A stretch of 32,852 bases of DNA, from NCBI GenBank assembly GCA_944359085.1, contig CALVSQ010000012.1, positions 1 to 32,852 on the forward strand. The letters run 5' to 3'. Numbering within the stretch: position 1 is the first letter of the stretch; each line of letters starts with the position of its first letter. Of the stretch, positions 7,885 through 15,523 are shown one piece after another. Source of the DNA: an uncultured Bacilli bacterium (GTDB lineage: Bacteria > Bacillota_I > Bacilli_A > RF39 > UBA660). Below the pieces are notes generated by a model. It was not told where the DNA came from and ran no database searches. It saw nothing but the letters and a program-made list of their open reading frames with translations. The position numbers and the translations under genes were made by a program.

Positions 7885-8451
7885 TTATAGCAGTTTGCTT
7901 GTAATTTCGTATTTGCAAGCATCAGTTCCTATCATAAAGGTCATATTGTAAGCTTGACTAAAATCAAAATCAGCAGGAATACTTAATACGTTATCTACAA
8001 ATGTTATACCTTTTGGTAGGATAGATGTTGAAGTTACAGTTACTTTTGGATCAGTTTCAAAAATAATATCAGTAGCTAATTTTGTACCTGTAAATAAATA
8101 TGTATTATTTTCTTCTTCAACAATTTTTCCAGCTTCTGGATTAGATAAAGTTAAATTTAAAATAGAAGTAACACAAGGACATGTATCGCATATACAATTA
8201 TTGAATAGTTCAAGTTTTCCTTGTAAAACAGTTTCTAGACGAGTGATTGAATTAACCATGGATTTTACGGAATCATTAACTTTTAATAATTCATCAGTTG
8301 TCTTAGCTGTTTTTAAAGCGGCTTGAATTTTTTCGCCTTCAGCATTTAAAATGTGTGATAAACCAGTTTGTTGTAGGGCAACAGATTCAATTATATCGGT
8401 TACAGATTCACATCTTTTAACACCACTAGGCTTAATTATTGGCATTGACAT
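7885..8451 (-). CDS. Protein with shared ILN helical domain and a beta-rich C-terminus
   Basis: The start is at 8451 because GGTGGTGAT lies just upstream; an in-frame ATG at 8469 would place the ribosome site inside the gene. The 188 residues contain a helical domain (about 24-85) with LSHILNAEGEKIQAAL, LLKVNDSV and LETVLQGKLELFN, then a Cys cluster (CICDTCPC, about 87-94), then a beta-rich domain ending DACKYEITSKLL. I recall similar ILNAEGEKIQ segments in clostridial proteins, some linked to spores, but I cannot name a family. There is no signal peptide. The divergent neighbour at 8556 ends in the same helical domain, so the two products may assemble together. Base composition is less AT-extreme than the neighbour. 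Confidence 0.7.
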   Translation of the reverse strand: MSMPIIKPSGVKRCESVTDIIESVALQQTGLSHILNAEGEKIQAALKTAKTTDELLKVNDSVKSMVNSITRLETVLQGKLELFNNCICDTCPCVTSILNLTLSNPEAGKIVEEENNTYLFTGTKLATDIIFETDPKVTVTSTSILPKGITFVDNVLSIPADFDFSQAYNMTFMIGTDACKYEITSKLL

Positions 8452-8555
8452 TTTATCACCACCTTTCAATTTATGTTATGTTAAAAAAAATTTTTTGAAA
8501 GGGTATTTATAACAAAATATTTTTAATTACATATAGTAATTAATAGGTGGGTAAA

Positions 8556-9320
8556 ATGTTTAAATTAATAAAAAAAATACCTTTAGAATATGATGGTATT
8601 TGTTATTATAAAGAAAATTATTTATTATTAAAAGATAATGTAATTGATTTTTATGATAATGATTTTAACAAAATAAAAAAAATAAAATTAGATAATAAAT
8701 TTAATTATATAACATGTAATAATGAATATATATTTTTAGCTAACGATAAAGAAATTTATAAATATGGCTTTGATAATTTAATTAAATTAGATATAAATTT
8801 AGATATTATAAATATAAGTTATATTGATAGTTTAATCATTATAACTAAAGATAAGATATATTCATATAATGATAAATTAAATGAATATTTGGATATTAAA
8901 TGTTCAAATATATTTAATATAAATGATAAAATATATTATATAAAAGAAAATGAATTATATGAAAAAAATAAAATACAATGTTTTGATTTTAAAATAAAAG
9001 ATTGTTGTTATAATAATTGCTTAGTTTTATTATCAAATTGTATATACATATATAATATTGATTGTTATGATAAAATATCAAAATTGTTAAAATGTTTGTG
9101 TAAAAATGAAAGCATTCCTAATTCAATAGCTTGTATTGAAAAAGCATTAGCGAACATTTTAAATGAAGAAGCTAATAAAATAAAAAAAGCAATTTGTTTA
9201 TCTAATAATATTTGTGATTTAATTAAAATTAATGAATCGGTTAATCAGACAATTAAAAATATTATTTTATTAGAACAGGTTTTATGTTCAAAATTAGATA
9301 TATACAATAGTAAAAAATAA
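8556..9320 (+). CDS. Propeller-like repeat protein ending in the shared ILN helical domain
   Basis: The start is ATG 8556, five bases after AGGTGG (8545-8550); a GTG at 8547 is inside that site. The first 185 residues are a chain of short beta units with recurring Tyr, Asp, Asn and Ile (for example YIFLANDKEIYKYG, KIYSYNDKLNEYLDI, KIYYIKENELYEKN), which looks like a small beta-propeller. The last 65 residues repeat the helical domain of the divergent gene: LANILNEEANKIKKAI, LIKINESV, LEQVLCSKLDIYN. Six or more Cys lie between about residues 148 and 188 (CCYNNC, CLC). There is no signal peptide. Function is unknown; a structural or surface-layer partner of the product of 7885-8451 is a reasonable guess. 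Confidence 0.7.
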   Translation: MFKLIKKIPLEYDGICYYKENYLLLKDNVIDFYDNDFNKIKKIKLDNKFNYITCNNEYIFLANDKEIYKYGFDNLIKLDINLDIINISYIDSLIIITKDKIYSYNDKLNEYLDIKCSNIFNINDKIYYIKENELYEKNKIQCFDFKIKDCCYNNCLVLLSNCIYIYNIDCYDKISKLLKCLCKNESIPNSIACIEKALANILNEEANKIKKAICLSNNICDLIKINESVNQTIKNIILLEQVLCSKLDIYNSKK

Positions 9321-9346
9321 TATAGAAAAAAATCTATATTTTTTTT
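9319..9346 (+). terminator. Terminator
   Basis: AATATAGA (9319-9326) pairs with TCTATATT (9333-9340), followed by six T. Confidence 0.75.
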
Positions 9347-9354
9347 AAAATAAA

Positions 9355-9363
9355 TGATATAAT
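9355..9363 (+). promoter_or_regulatory. Extended -10 promoter (TGATATAAT) of the CDF operon
   Basis: TGA plus TATAAT (9358-9363), 15 bases before ATG 9379, with AGGTGGAGT between them. There is no clear -35 box. Confidence 0.5.
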
Positions 9364-9378
9364 TTAAATAGGTGGAGT

Positions 9379-10236
9379 ATGAAAACAGATAGAAACATAT
9401 TAATAGCATTTATTTTAAATATAAGTTTTTCATTATTAGAAATAATAGGCGGTTTTATAACTAATAGTATTTCTATTTTATCGGGAGCAGTTCATGATTT
9501 AGCAGATGCTGCAAGTATTGGAATATCCTATTTTTTAGAAAAAAAGAGCAAACATAGACCTAATTATAAATATACTTATGGTTATGTTAGATATTCTATT
9601 TTAGCTGCTTTTATAACTACTATAATTTTACTTTGTGGTTCATTATTAGTAATATATAATGCTACAAATAGATTGTTTAATCCCATTGATATTGATTATG
9701 ATGGCATGATTATAATAGCTTTAATTGGTATTTTATTTAACATTATAGCTGTACATAAAACTAAAGGCGGACATTCTTTAAATCAAGAAGCCGTGAATTT
9801 ACACTTATTACAAGATGTTTTAAGTTGGATAGTTGTTTTGATAGGTTCAATATTAATTAAATTTACTAAGATAAATTATATTGATTCTATAATGAGTTTT
9901 ATTATTTCAATTTACATAATAATTCATGCTTTAAAGCATTTAAAAATAGTATTAGATTTATTTTTAGAAAAAACACCAGATAATATAAATATCAGAAAAA
10001 TAAAAAAAGAATTATTAGAAAATAAAAATATAGTAAGTATTAATCATATTCATATTTGGAGTATGGATGGATATAATAATTATGCTACTTTACATGCTAT
10101 TATTAATAATGATGAAGTAGAAAAGATAGAAGAATATATTAAAGAATATTTAAAAAAAGAAAATATTAGTCATACGACTATTGAAATAGAAAGGAAAAAA
10201 TATGGAAAAAGTTTATTTTACAAAAGAAATAAGTAG
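9379..10236 (+). CDS. Cation diffusion facilitator (metal efflux) transporter
   Basis: A 285-residue inner membrane antiporter of the CDF family, exporting a divalent metal in exchange for protons. Six helices are visible. The metal site is HDLAD in helix 2 (H39, D40, D43) and HLLQD in helix 5, an HD/HD arrangement typical of zinc-type members. The cytoplasmic C-terminal domain (about 205-275) carries INHIHIWSMDGYNNYATLHA, the usual dimer and metal-sensing fold. The last 35 bases overlap the next gene (10202), so the DUF362 gene is probably translationally coupled. Metal preference is inferred from the motif only. Confidence 0.9.
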   Translation: MKTDRNILIAFILNISFSLLEIIGGFITNSISILSGAVHDLADAASIGISYFLEKKSKHRPNYKYTYGYVRYSILAAFITTIILLCGSLLVIYNATNRLFNPIDIDYDGMIIIALIGILFNIIAVHKTKGGHSLNQEAVNLHLLQDVLSWIVVLIGSILIKFTKINYIDSIMSFIISIYIIIHALKHLKIVLDLFLEKTPDNINIRKIKKELLENKNIVSINHIHIWSMDGYNNYATLHAIINNDEVEKIEEYIKEYLKKENISHTTIEIERKKYGKSLFYKRNK

Positions 10237-10576
10237 TGAAAGTTTAATTAAAATATATGAAAAGTTAGATTGTAAATTAGGAGGAAGGGTAGCTGTTAAA
10301 ATTTCAACAGGTGAAGCAGGAAATAATCATTATTTAAAACCTAGTTTGATTAATGATTTGATAAATAAATTAAATGGTACAATTGTTGAATGTAATACAG
10401 CTTACGAAGGAAAAAGAAATACAACTAAAGATCATTTGCAAACCATTAAAGAACATGGATTTATTAATGTTGATTTATTGGATATTGATGGAGATAAATC
10501 GATTCCGGTTGTAGGTGGTAGACATTTAAAAGAAAACTATGTAGGAAAAAAATTGATAACTATGATTCAATGTTGA
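10202..10576 (+). CDS. DUF362-type protein, N-terminal half (split gene)
   Basis: This is the first part of a DUF362 (PF04015-like) protein: VYFTKEISSE, GGRVAVKISTGE, LVG-type strand IVECNTAYEGKRNTT, and VVGGRHLKENYVGK. It stops at TGA 10574 just after an A7 run. The second half continues in the -1 frame, and the junction reads smoothly as ENYVGKKIDNYDSMLMLSHF if the frame shifts at the run, so both halves were one gene of about 282 codons. The function of the family is poorly known; members often accompany iron-sulfur enzymes. The gene begins inside the end of the CDF gene. It is either a recent frameshift, a sequencing slip in a homopolymer, or programmed -1 frameshifting. Confidence 0.75.
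   Translation: MEKVYFTKEISSESLIKIYEKLDCKLGGRVAVKISTGEAGNNHYLKPSLINDLINKLNGTIVECNTAYEGKRNTTKDHLQTIKEHGFINVDLLDIDGDKSIPVVGGRHLKENYVGKKLITMIQC
10546..10552 (+). other. A7 run at the DUF362 frame change; fits a -1 slippery heptamer
   Basis: In the zero frame the codons are GGA AAA AAA TTG, so A_AAA_AAA fits the X_XXY_YYZ rule. Slipping back one base makes the next codons ATT GAT AAC TAT GAT TCA and then ATG 10570, which is the frame of the second half. Confidence 0.7.
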
Positions 10577-11052
10577 TGTTATCACATTTTAAAGGACATC
10601 CAATGGGTGGCTTTGGTGGAGCATTAAAAAATATGTCAATCGGTTTAGCTTCATCTAGAGGCAAAGCTTGGATTCATAGCGGTGGAGTAGAAAGAGATAA
10701 TATTTGGGCAACACCACAAGTTGATTTTATTGAATCAATGGCTGAAGCTGACAAGTCAGTAGTAGATTATTTTAAAAATATAGTTTATATTAATGTTGTT
10801 AATAATATATCAGTTGATTGTGATTGTGTAGCTGATCCAGAAGCGCCTTGTATGAAAGATATTGGAATACTTGCTTCATTAGATCCTGTCGCATTAGATC
10901 AAGCATGTTTAGATTTAATTTACAACTCTGATGATCCAGGGAAAGAACACTTTATTGAAAGAGTAGAATCAAGAAAAGGAAAAATCATTTTAGACCATGC
11001 TGAAGAATTGGGTATTGGTAGTAAAAAATATCAATTAATTAATATAGATTAA
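10570..11052 (+). CDS. DUF362-type protein, C-terminal half (split gene)
   Basis: This frame holds the conserved middle and end of the family: LSHFKGHPMGGFGGALKN, SIGLASSRGK, and the Cys-containing region DCDCVADPEAPCMKDIG followed by LASLDPVALDQACLDLI. In full-length relatives the segment after VGK leads straight into a strand like NYDSMLMLSHFKGH, as it does here once the frame is corrected at 10552. No ribosome site precedes the first ATG at 10570, which argues against independent translation. The clean reading frame of 160 codons, with normal codon use and no further damage, suggests either very recent inactivation or real frameshift expression. Confidence 0.75.
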   Translation: MLMLSHFKGHPMGGFGGALKNMSIGLASSRGKAWIHSGGVERDNIWATPQVDFIESMAEADKSVVDYFKNIVYINVVNNISVDCDCVADPEAPCMKDIGILASLDPVALDQACLDLIYNSDDPGKEHFIERVESRKGKIILDHAEELGIGSKKYQLINID

Positions 11053-11091
11053 CAAAATTATATAATATAAAAAATAAATAATAAAAAAAGC

Positions 11092-11119
11092 TTGACAAAC
11101 ATATAATAAATGGTATAAT
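11092..11119 (+). promoter_or_regulatory. infC: Promoter of infC-rpmI-rplT
   Basis: TTGACA (11092-11097), 16 bases, TATAAT (11114-11119): both boxes are perfect. Transcription should begin near 11126. Confidence 0.85.
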
Positions 11120-11125
11120 TATATA

Positions 11126-11250
11126 CGAAATGAAGAAGGAAAGCGAGTATTCTCCACCTGATAGCACATTAGCTATGGGTTATAAGCCAAAATTTTTAAT
11201 TGCGTTTATAAGAGGTGGATACTATATTTGTGTCTACTTTTTTATTGTTG
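11126..11250 (+). promoter_or_regulatory. L20-type autoregulatory leader
   Basis: AGTAT and CCACCT (11146-11150 and 11154-11159) can pair with AGGTGG and ATACT (11213-11218 and 11219-11223). The same 3' bases also form a competing terminator with 11230-11237. Such a mutually exclusive pair upstream of infC, rpmI and rplT is how ribosomal protein L20 represses its own operon in Bacilli (Rfam L20 leader). The match rests on pairing and context only. Confidence 0.75.
11215..11246 (+). terminator. Attenuator terminator in the infC leader
   Basis: GTGGATAC (11215-11222) pairs with GTGTCTAC (11230-11237), with two G-T pairs, followed by TTTTTTATT. It overlaps the 3' arm of the long leader helix. 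Confidence 0.7.
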
Positions 11251-11259
11251 GAGGTGTCA

Positions 11260-11793
11260 ATTATCGCAAATAAATCAAAAGATTCATTAATTAATGAACA
11301 AATTAGAGCTAAAGAAGTTATGGTAATCGGTCCTAAAGGAGAACAATTAGGTACTAAAAATATTAAAGATGCATTAACTTTAGCTAATTATGCAGGATTC
11401 GACTTAGTTTTAATTAATCCAAATGGTAATCCGCCAGTTTGTAAAATAATGGATTACAACAAATTTAAATATGAAAACAAAAAGAGAACTAAAGAGAATT
11501 TAAAAAAACAAAGAGAAGCAAATTTAGAAATGAAAGAATATCGTTTATCAGTAACTATCGATGTTCATGATTTTAATACTCGTGTTAAAAATAGTGCGAA
11601 GTATTTAGAAAAAGGACATAAAGTTAAAGCAACGATAAGATTTAAAGGAAGAGAAATGGCTCATCCAGAATTAGGAAAAGATGTTTTAATGCGCTTTGCT
11701 ACTGCACAAGAAAGTGTAGCGATTATTGAACAACAACCTAAAATTGAAGGTCGTATCATGTCTATGATATTAGGGCCAAAGAAAGAAAAATAG
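11260..11793 (+). CDS. infC: Translation initiation factor IF-3
   Basis: IF-3 binds the 30S subunit and rejects wrong start codons and initiator mismatches. The start is placed at ATT 11260 (or ATC 11263): a strong ribosome site, GGAGGTG (11250-11256), lies just before, and the mature sequence SLINEQIRAKEVMVIGPKGEQLG begins soon after. A GTG at 11215 would put the leader terminator inside the gene. AUU or AUC starts are a known feature of infC, letting IF-3 limit its own synthesis. The N-domain (to about residue 75), basic linker (NKKRTKENLKKQ) and C-domain (IRFKGREMAHPELG) are all present; length is 177 residues, normal for the family. Confidence 0.95.
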   Translation: MIANKSKDSLINEQIRAKEVMVIGPKGEQLGTKNIKDALTLANYAGFDLVLINPNGNPPVCKIMDYNKFKYENKKRTKENLKKQREANLEMKEYRLSVTIDVHDFNTRVKNSAKYLEKGHKVKATIRFKGREMAHPELGKDVLMRFATAQESVAIIEQQPKIEGRIMSMILGPKKEK

Positions 11794-11805
11794 GAGGAAT
11801 TTTAT

Positions 11806-11994
11806 ATGCCAAAAATGAAAACACATAAAGGTACTAGTAAAGTATGTAAAGTAAGACCAGGTGGAACAGTTAAAATTGGTCATCCTGGAACAAGACATAA
11901 CACAGGAAAGAAAAATGCTGCAAGCAACAGAGTAGGTAGAACAGCTTCTACTTTAAGTAAGAGTGATTACAAAAGAATTAAGGATTTAATATAA
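11806..11994 (+). CDS. rpmI: 50S ribosomal protein L35
   Basis: A small basic protein of 62 residues with the L35 start PKMKTHKGTSK and the end LSKSDYKRIKDLI. AGGAGG precedes the ATG by 8 bases. It lies between infC and rplT as in most Firmicutes, so it shares the L20-controlled transcript. Confidence 0.97.
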   Translation: MPKMKTHKGTSKVCKVRPGGTVKIGHPGTRHNTGKKNAASNRVGRTASTLSKSDYKRIKDLI

Positions 11995-12005
11995 GGAGGT
12001 AAATT

Positions 12006-12524
12006 ATGGCAAGAGTTAAAGGTGGAACTATTAGTCGTGCAAGACATAAAAAAGTAATGAAACAAGCTAAAGGTTACTTTGGTAGCAAACATAGATTATA
12101 TCGTACTGCTAATGAACAAGTAATGCATTCTGGTAAATACGCTTACCGTGATAGAAAACAAAAGAAAAGAGATTTCCGTAAATTATGGATTACAAGAATT
12201 AATGCAGCTTGTAGACAAAATGATATTAGTTATTCTAAATTTATCAATGGTTTAACTAAAGCTGAAATTGATATTAATCGTAAAATGTTAAGTGAAATAG
12301 CTATCGATAATCCAGCTGCATTTACAGAATTAGTTAATACTGCTAAAAATGCTTTAGAAGGTAAAGTAGAAAAAACTACTAAAACTGTAAAAAAAGAAAC
12401 TAAAGAATTAAAAAATGATTTATCTAGTAAAACAGTTGCTGAATTAAGAGAATTAGCTAAAGAAAAAAACGTTGAAGGATATTCAACAATGAAAAAAGCT
12501 GAATTATTAGAAGTTTTAAAATAA
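12006..12524 (+). CDS. rplT: 50S ribosomal protein L20 with C-terminal SAP/Rho-N-like extension
   Basis: The first 118 residues are a normal L20 ([53 protein letters not shown]), a 23S-binding assembly protein and the likely repressor of this operon. A tail of about 54 residues follows: a Lys/Thr/Glu-rich linker ([16 protein letters not shown]), then [18 protein letters not shown] and [11 protein letters not shown], the helix-turn-helix pattern of SAP or Rho N-terminal nucleic-acid-binding modules. L20 is usually about 118 residues, so the tail is an addition. GGAGGT lies 5 bases before the ATG. Confidence 0.95.
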   Translation: MARVKGGTISRARHKKVMKQAKGYFGSKHRLYRTANEQVMHSGKYAYRDRKQKKRDFRKLWITRINAACRQNDISYSKFINGLTKAEIDINRKMLSEIAIDNPAAFTELVNTAKNALEGKVEKTTKTVKKETKELKNDLSSKTVAELRELAKEKNVEGYSTMKKAELLEVLK

Positions 12525-12552
12525 TTGTTAATTAATTTTAACAATTTTTTTC
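12524..12552 (+). terminator. Terminator of the infC operon
   Basis: ATTGTTAA (12524-12531) pairs with TTAACAAT (12538-12545), followed by seven T. Confidence 0.85.
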
Positions 12553-12581
12553 TTGTCTTATTATAGTATTTATTATATAAT
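12553..12581 (+). promoter_or_regulatory. Promoter of the CPBP protease gene
   Basis: TTGTCT (12553-12558), 17 bases, TATAAT (12576-12581). It starts directly after the T-run of the previous terminator. Confidence 0.65.
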
Positions 12582-12596
12582 TATAATGGTGATACT

Positions 12597-13310
12597 ATGA
12601 AAATAATAAAGTGGCCATTAATTTATTTCTTATTTCAATTTGTTTTAATTTTTTTATTAGCTTATACTTATATTTCTTCAGGTAATGATGTTAATTTATT
12701 TAATGAATATTTAAGTAGCAAACAAATTTATTTGGCTTTTATTTTAGCCTTTATATTTATACCATTATTAATAAAAGATTATAAAAAAATTAATTTTGAT
12801 AAAAAGAATAAAATTAATTACTTACAATTGATTTTAATTGGAATAATTTTAAGTTTAATTTATAATGTTTTTGCTTATTATTTTAATTTTCTATTAAAAA
12901 CTTCATTATTTGATAATAATCATAATTTAATAGTTACTTTAATTTCAACTGGTCTAATAGGACCTATTATTGAAGAATTAATGTTTCGAGGTATTATTTA
13001 TAATGAATTAAAAAATAAATATTCAAATATGAAAGCTATATTAATAACAACTATCTTTTTTGCTGTAATTCATATGAATATTATTCAGATTTTATATGCT
13101 TTTGCTCTAGGATTTATATTAATATATGTATATGAAAAATATAAAAATATTAAAGCTCCAATTATATTACATATGGCTAGTAATATGACAACCACTTTAT
13201 TTTTACCAATATTAATTCAAAATAATTTAATAATTAATTATAGTGTATTTTTAATTTGCTTAATTTTGTTAATAATAATAAAGAAATATACGAAAATATT
13301 TAAGATGTGA
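12597..13310 (+). CDS. CPBP-family intramembrane metalloprotease
   Basis: A 237-residue membrane protein with about seven helices and the three family motifs: EELMFR (EExxxR, about residues 125-130), FFAVIH (FxxxH, about 155-160) and HMASN (HxxxN, about 195-199). These Glu, His and Asn residues form the metal-dependent active site inside the membrane, as in Rce1. Bacterial members process prenylated or other hydrophobic substrates, and some give immunity to bacteriocins. This window has a bacteriocin locus, but it is 18 kb away, so a link is only a possibility. GGTGAT lies 3 bases before the ATG. Confidence 0.85.
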   Translation: MKIIKWPLIYFLFQFVLIFLLAYTYISSGNDVNLFNEYLSSKQIYLAFILAFIFIPLLIKDYKKINFDKKNKINYLQLILIGIILSLIYNVFAYYFNFLLKTSLFDNNHNLIVTLISTGLIGPIIEELMFRGIIYNELKNKYSNMKAILITTIFFAVIHMNIIQILYAFALGFILIYVYEKYKNIKAPIILHMASNMTTTLFLPILIQNNLIINYSVFLICLILLIIIKKYTKIFKM

Positions 13311-13316
13311 TATAAT
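13308..13316 (+). promoter_or_regulatory. Extended -10 promoter (TGATATAAT) of the nucleotidase-MurF unit
   Basis: TGA (also the stop codon of the CPBP gene) plus TATAAT (13311-13316), 16 bases before ATG 13333. No -35 box is evident. Confidence 0.45.
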
Positions 13317-13332
13317 TGATATAGGTGAGGTT

Positions 13333-13830
13333 ATGAAAAATTTATATATAGATTTTGATGGAGTAATAATGGATACAATAAGCGTTACTTATGATATGCT
13401 AGATAGATTAGAAGTTGATAGAAAAGATCCAGATAAGATGAAAGAATTTTTTTCAAATTTAAATTGGAAACAACTACTTACTTTGACACCTATTATTAAT
13501 GATGCATTTAATTGTTTAAAAAAAATATTCGCTTCTAATAAATTTAATGTTGCAATACTTACGCATGTTAATTCATTAGATGAAGCAGTAGCTAAAATAA
13601 ATTATATTAGGAAATATTTTAAAGATGTAACAATTATTCCTGTTCCAAGAGAAATATCAAAAACAAAAATATGTTTAAGTAAAGATGCTATTTTAATTGA
13701 TGATTATTCAGGTAATTTAAAAGAATGGGCATCTGAAGGAGGAATTGGAATCCAATTTTCAAGAGATTTAACTAAAGATAAAGGTTTTCCTGTTATTGAT
13801 AAATTAGATAAAGTAATAGATATGTTTTAG
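13333..13830 (+). CDS. HAD-superfamily 5'-nucleotidase-like phosphatase
   Basis: A 165-residue single-domain protein with the HAD motifs: DFDGVIMD (motif I, D8 nucleophile and D10 acid/base), ILTHVNS (motif II), a Lys in PREISKTKICL (motif III), and ILIDDYSGN (motif IV acids). The short cap and the DDYSGNLKEW segment match deoxyribonucleotidase-type (NT5C-like) members, which remove phosphate from nucleoside monophosphates. It is followed after 11 bases by the MurF-like gene, so the two are likely cotranscribed; a metabolic link is not obvious. The substrate is inferred. Confidence 0.75.
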   Translation: MKNLYIDFDGVIMDTISVTYDMLDRLEVDRKDPDKMKEFFSNLNWKQLLTLTPIINDAFNCLKKIFASNKFNVAILTHVNSLDEAVAKINYIRKYFKDVTIIPVPREISKTKICLSKDAILIDDYSGNLKEWASEGGIGIQFSRDLTKDKGFPVIDKLDKVIDMF

Positions 13831-13841
13831 GAGGAATAATT

Positions 13842-15434
13842 ATGGGACTATTTATATTATCTTTATTAAGTATGTTTTTATATGTATGTTTAGATTTAAA
13901 AAAATCTTTTCATATGTTACAACAAAATTGGTATAATGATGGCAATAGATATTTAAAATGGATCAATAACAATAGTAGATTTATATTTTTATGGTTTGAT
14001 TATTTATACATATTTATTGTATTATTAGGTATGTTTATAAATAATAATATTTTAAGTATCATTGTAACAATTTATTATTTAATTATATCTGTTATTTTAT
14101 ATAATCGATATAAACATGAACAAGTAAAAAAACCACTTGCTTTTACTAGTAGAATTAAAAGAATGTGTGTTACTATTTTAATTATTTATAGTATACCAAT
14201 TGTGACAATTTTATTAACATTCTATTCTAAAAATTTATATTTATATTATTTTATAATAGGAAGTTTAATTTATTTTAATTATTATATAGTTTATTTAGCT
14301 AATATAATAAATAAACCAATTGAAAAATTAGTTTACTTATATTATAAAAGAAAAGCAAATAAAAAATTAAAATCATTATCGCACATGAAGGTTGTAGCTG
14401 TAACAGGAAGTTATGGAAAAACTAGTACTAAAAATATTATAAGTGATATTTTAAATGTTAGATATATGGCTTTCCCAACCCCTCAAAACTTTAATACTAA
14501 CTATGGATTAATTAGAACAATTAATGAATATATTGATAAATATAATGATTATTTTATAGCTGAATTAGGTGCATTTAGAAGAGGAGACATTAAGTCACGT
14601 GCTAGTATTGTTAAACCTAAATATGGCGTATTAACTAAAATTGGTACTGCTCATTTAGACACATTTGGTTCAATTGAAAATACAACAAAAGCTAAGTTTG
14701 AATTAATAGAATATTTACCTAAAGATGGGGTAGGATTCTTAAATATTGATGATGAATTACAAGTAAATTATAAATTAAAAAATAACATTAAAATAGTTTG
14801 GTATGGATTATCTGATAAAGCAGATGTTTATGCTACAGATATTAAATATTCAAACAAAGGAATGAGCTTTAATGTTCATTTTAAAGGTGATGAAAAATCT
14901 TATGAATTTACAACAAAACTATTAGGTGAAGCTAATGTTTATAATATTTTAGCTGGTATTGCAGTTAGTAAGGAATTAGGATTAAATATTGAAGAATTAC
15001 AAAAAGGTGTATTACAAATTAAAACAATTGAACATAGATTAGAAATGAAAAAATATGGTAATATCACTTATATTGATGATGCTTATAATTCTAATCCAGT
15101 TGGATCTAAAATGGCTTTAGATGTTTTGAAACTAATGCCAGGTAAAAAAATAATTATTACCCCAGGTATGATTGAAATGGGTGATAAACAATACGAAGTA
15201 AATTATAATTTTGGTAAATTTATAGCTGATAGTGTTGATTTAGCGATTCTAGTAGGTACTAATCAAACTAAACCAATTCAAGATGGTATTAAAGATTCTA
15301 AATTTGATGATGATAAATTAATTATTGTTAATGATGTAAAAGAAGCTATCAATATTGCTCAAAATTATTATAAAGGTAAAGAAGTATATATTTTATTAGA
15401 AAATGATTTACCAGATTTATTTAATGAAAAATAA
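13842..15434 (+). CDS. murF: MurF-like Mur ligase with an N-terminal membrane domain
   Basis: MurF adds D-Ala-D-Ala to the UDP-MurNAc tripeptide, the last cytoplasmic step of peptidoglycan precursor synthesis. The ligase core starts near residue 180: AVTGSYGKTSTKN is the ATP loop, PQNFNTNYG and AELGAFRRGDI follow as in MurF, with HLDTFGS in the central domain and EHRLEM, YIDDAYNSNP and TPGMIEMG in the C-terminal domain. The normal MurF N-domain, which binds the uracil end of the substrate, is absent; about 170 residues with five or so membrane helices replace it. The ligase may therefore sit at the membrane, or act on another substrate, so the symbol is tentative. AGGAGG precedes the ATG. Confidence 0.8.
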   Translation: MGLFILSLLSMFLYVCLDLKKSFHMLQQNWYNDGNRYLKWINNNSRFIFLWFDYLYIFIVLLGMFINNNILSIIVTIYYLIISVILYNRYKHEQVKKPLAFTSRIKRMCVTILIIYSIPIVTILLTFYSKNLYLYYFIIGSLIYFNYYIVYLANIINKPIEKLVYLYYKRKANKKLKSLSHMKVVAVTGSYGKTSTKNIISDILNVRYMAFPTPQNFNTNYGLIRTINEYIDKYNDYFIAELGAFRRGDIKSRASIVKPKYGVLTKIGTAHLDTFGSIENTTKAKFELIEYLPKDGVGFLNIDDELQVNYKLKNNIKIVWYGLSDKADVYATDIKYSNKGMSFNVHFKGDEKSYEFTTKLLGEANVYNILAGIAVSKELGLNIEELQKGVLQIKTIEHRLEMKKYGNITYIDDAYNSNPVGSKMALDVLKLMPGKKIIITPGMIEMGDKQYEVNYNFGKFIADSVDLAILVGTNQTKPIQDGIKDSKFDDDKLIIVNDVKEAINIAQNYYKGKEVYILLENDLPDLFNEK

Positions 15435-15460
15435 GACATATTAAGATTTATGTCTTTTTT
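15433..15460 (+). terminator. Terminator after the MurF-like gene
   Basis: AAGACATA (15433-15440) pairs with TATGTCTT (15449-15456), followed by T. Confidence 0.8.
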
Positions 15461-15469
15461 GTTTACGAT

Positions 15470-15498
15470 TTGACAATTAAAAAAAATAATATTATAAT
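15470..15498 (+). promoter_or_regulatory. Strong promoter of the Fic gene
   Basis: TTGACA (15470-15475), 17 bases, TATAAT (15493-15498), both perfect. The ribosome site AGGGGGAA (about 15511-15518) stands before ATG 15524. Confidence 0.85.
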
Positions 15499-15523
15499 AA
15501 TCACTCAAAAAGGGGGAACCTTT

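Noticed and set aside
8530-8537. CATATAGT before the gene at 8556, and CATAACAT before the divergent gene, resemble the -10 box of sporulation sigma-K/E.
   Set aside because: CATAnnnT is very common in AT-rich DNA, the -35 side is poor, and the implied start point would leave almost no room before the ribosome site.
11215-11259. GTG start at 11215 for infC.
   Set aside because: It would put the leader terminator and the ribosome site inside the gene and add a hydrophobic stretch not found in IF-3.
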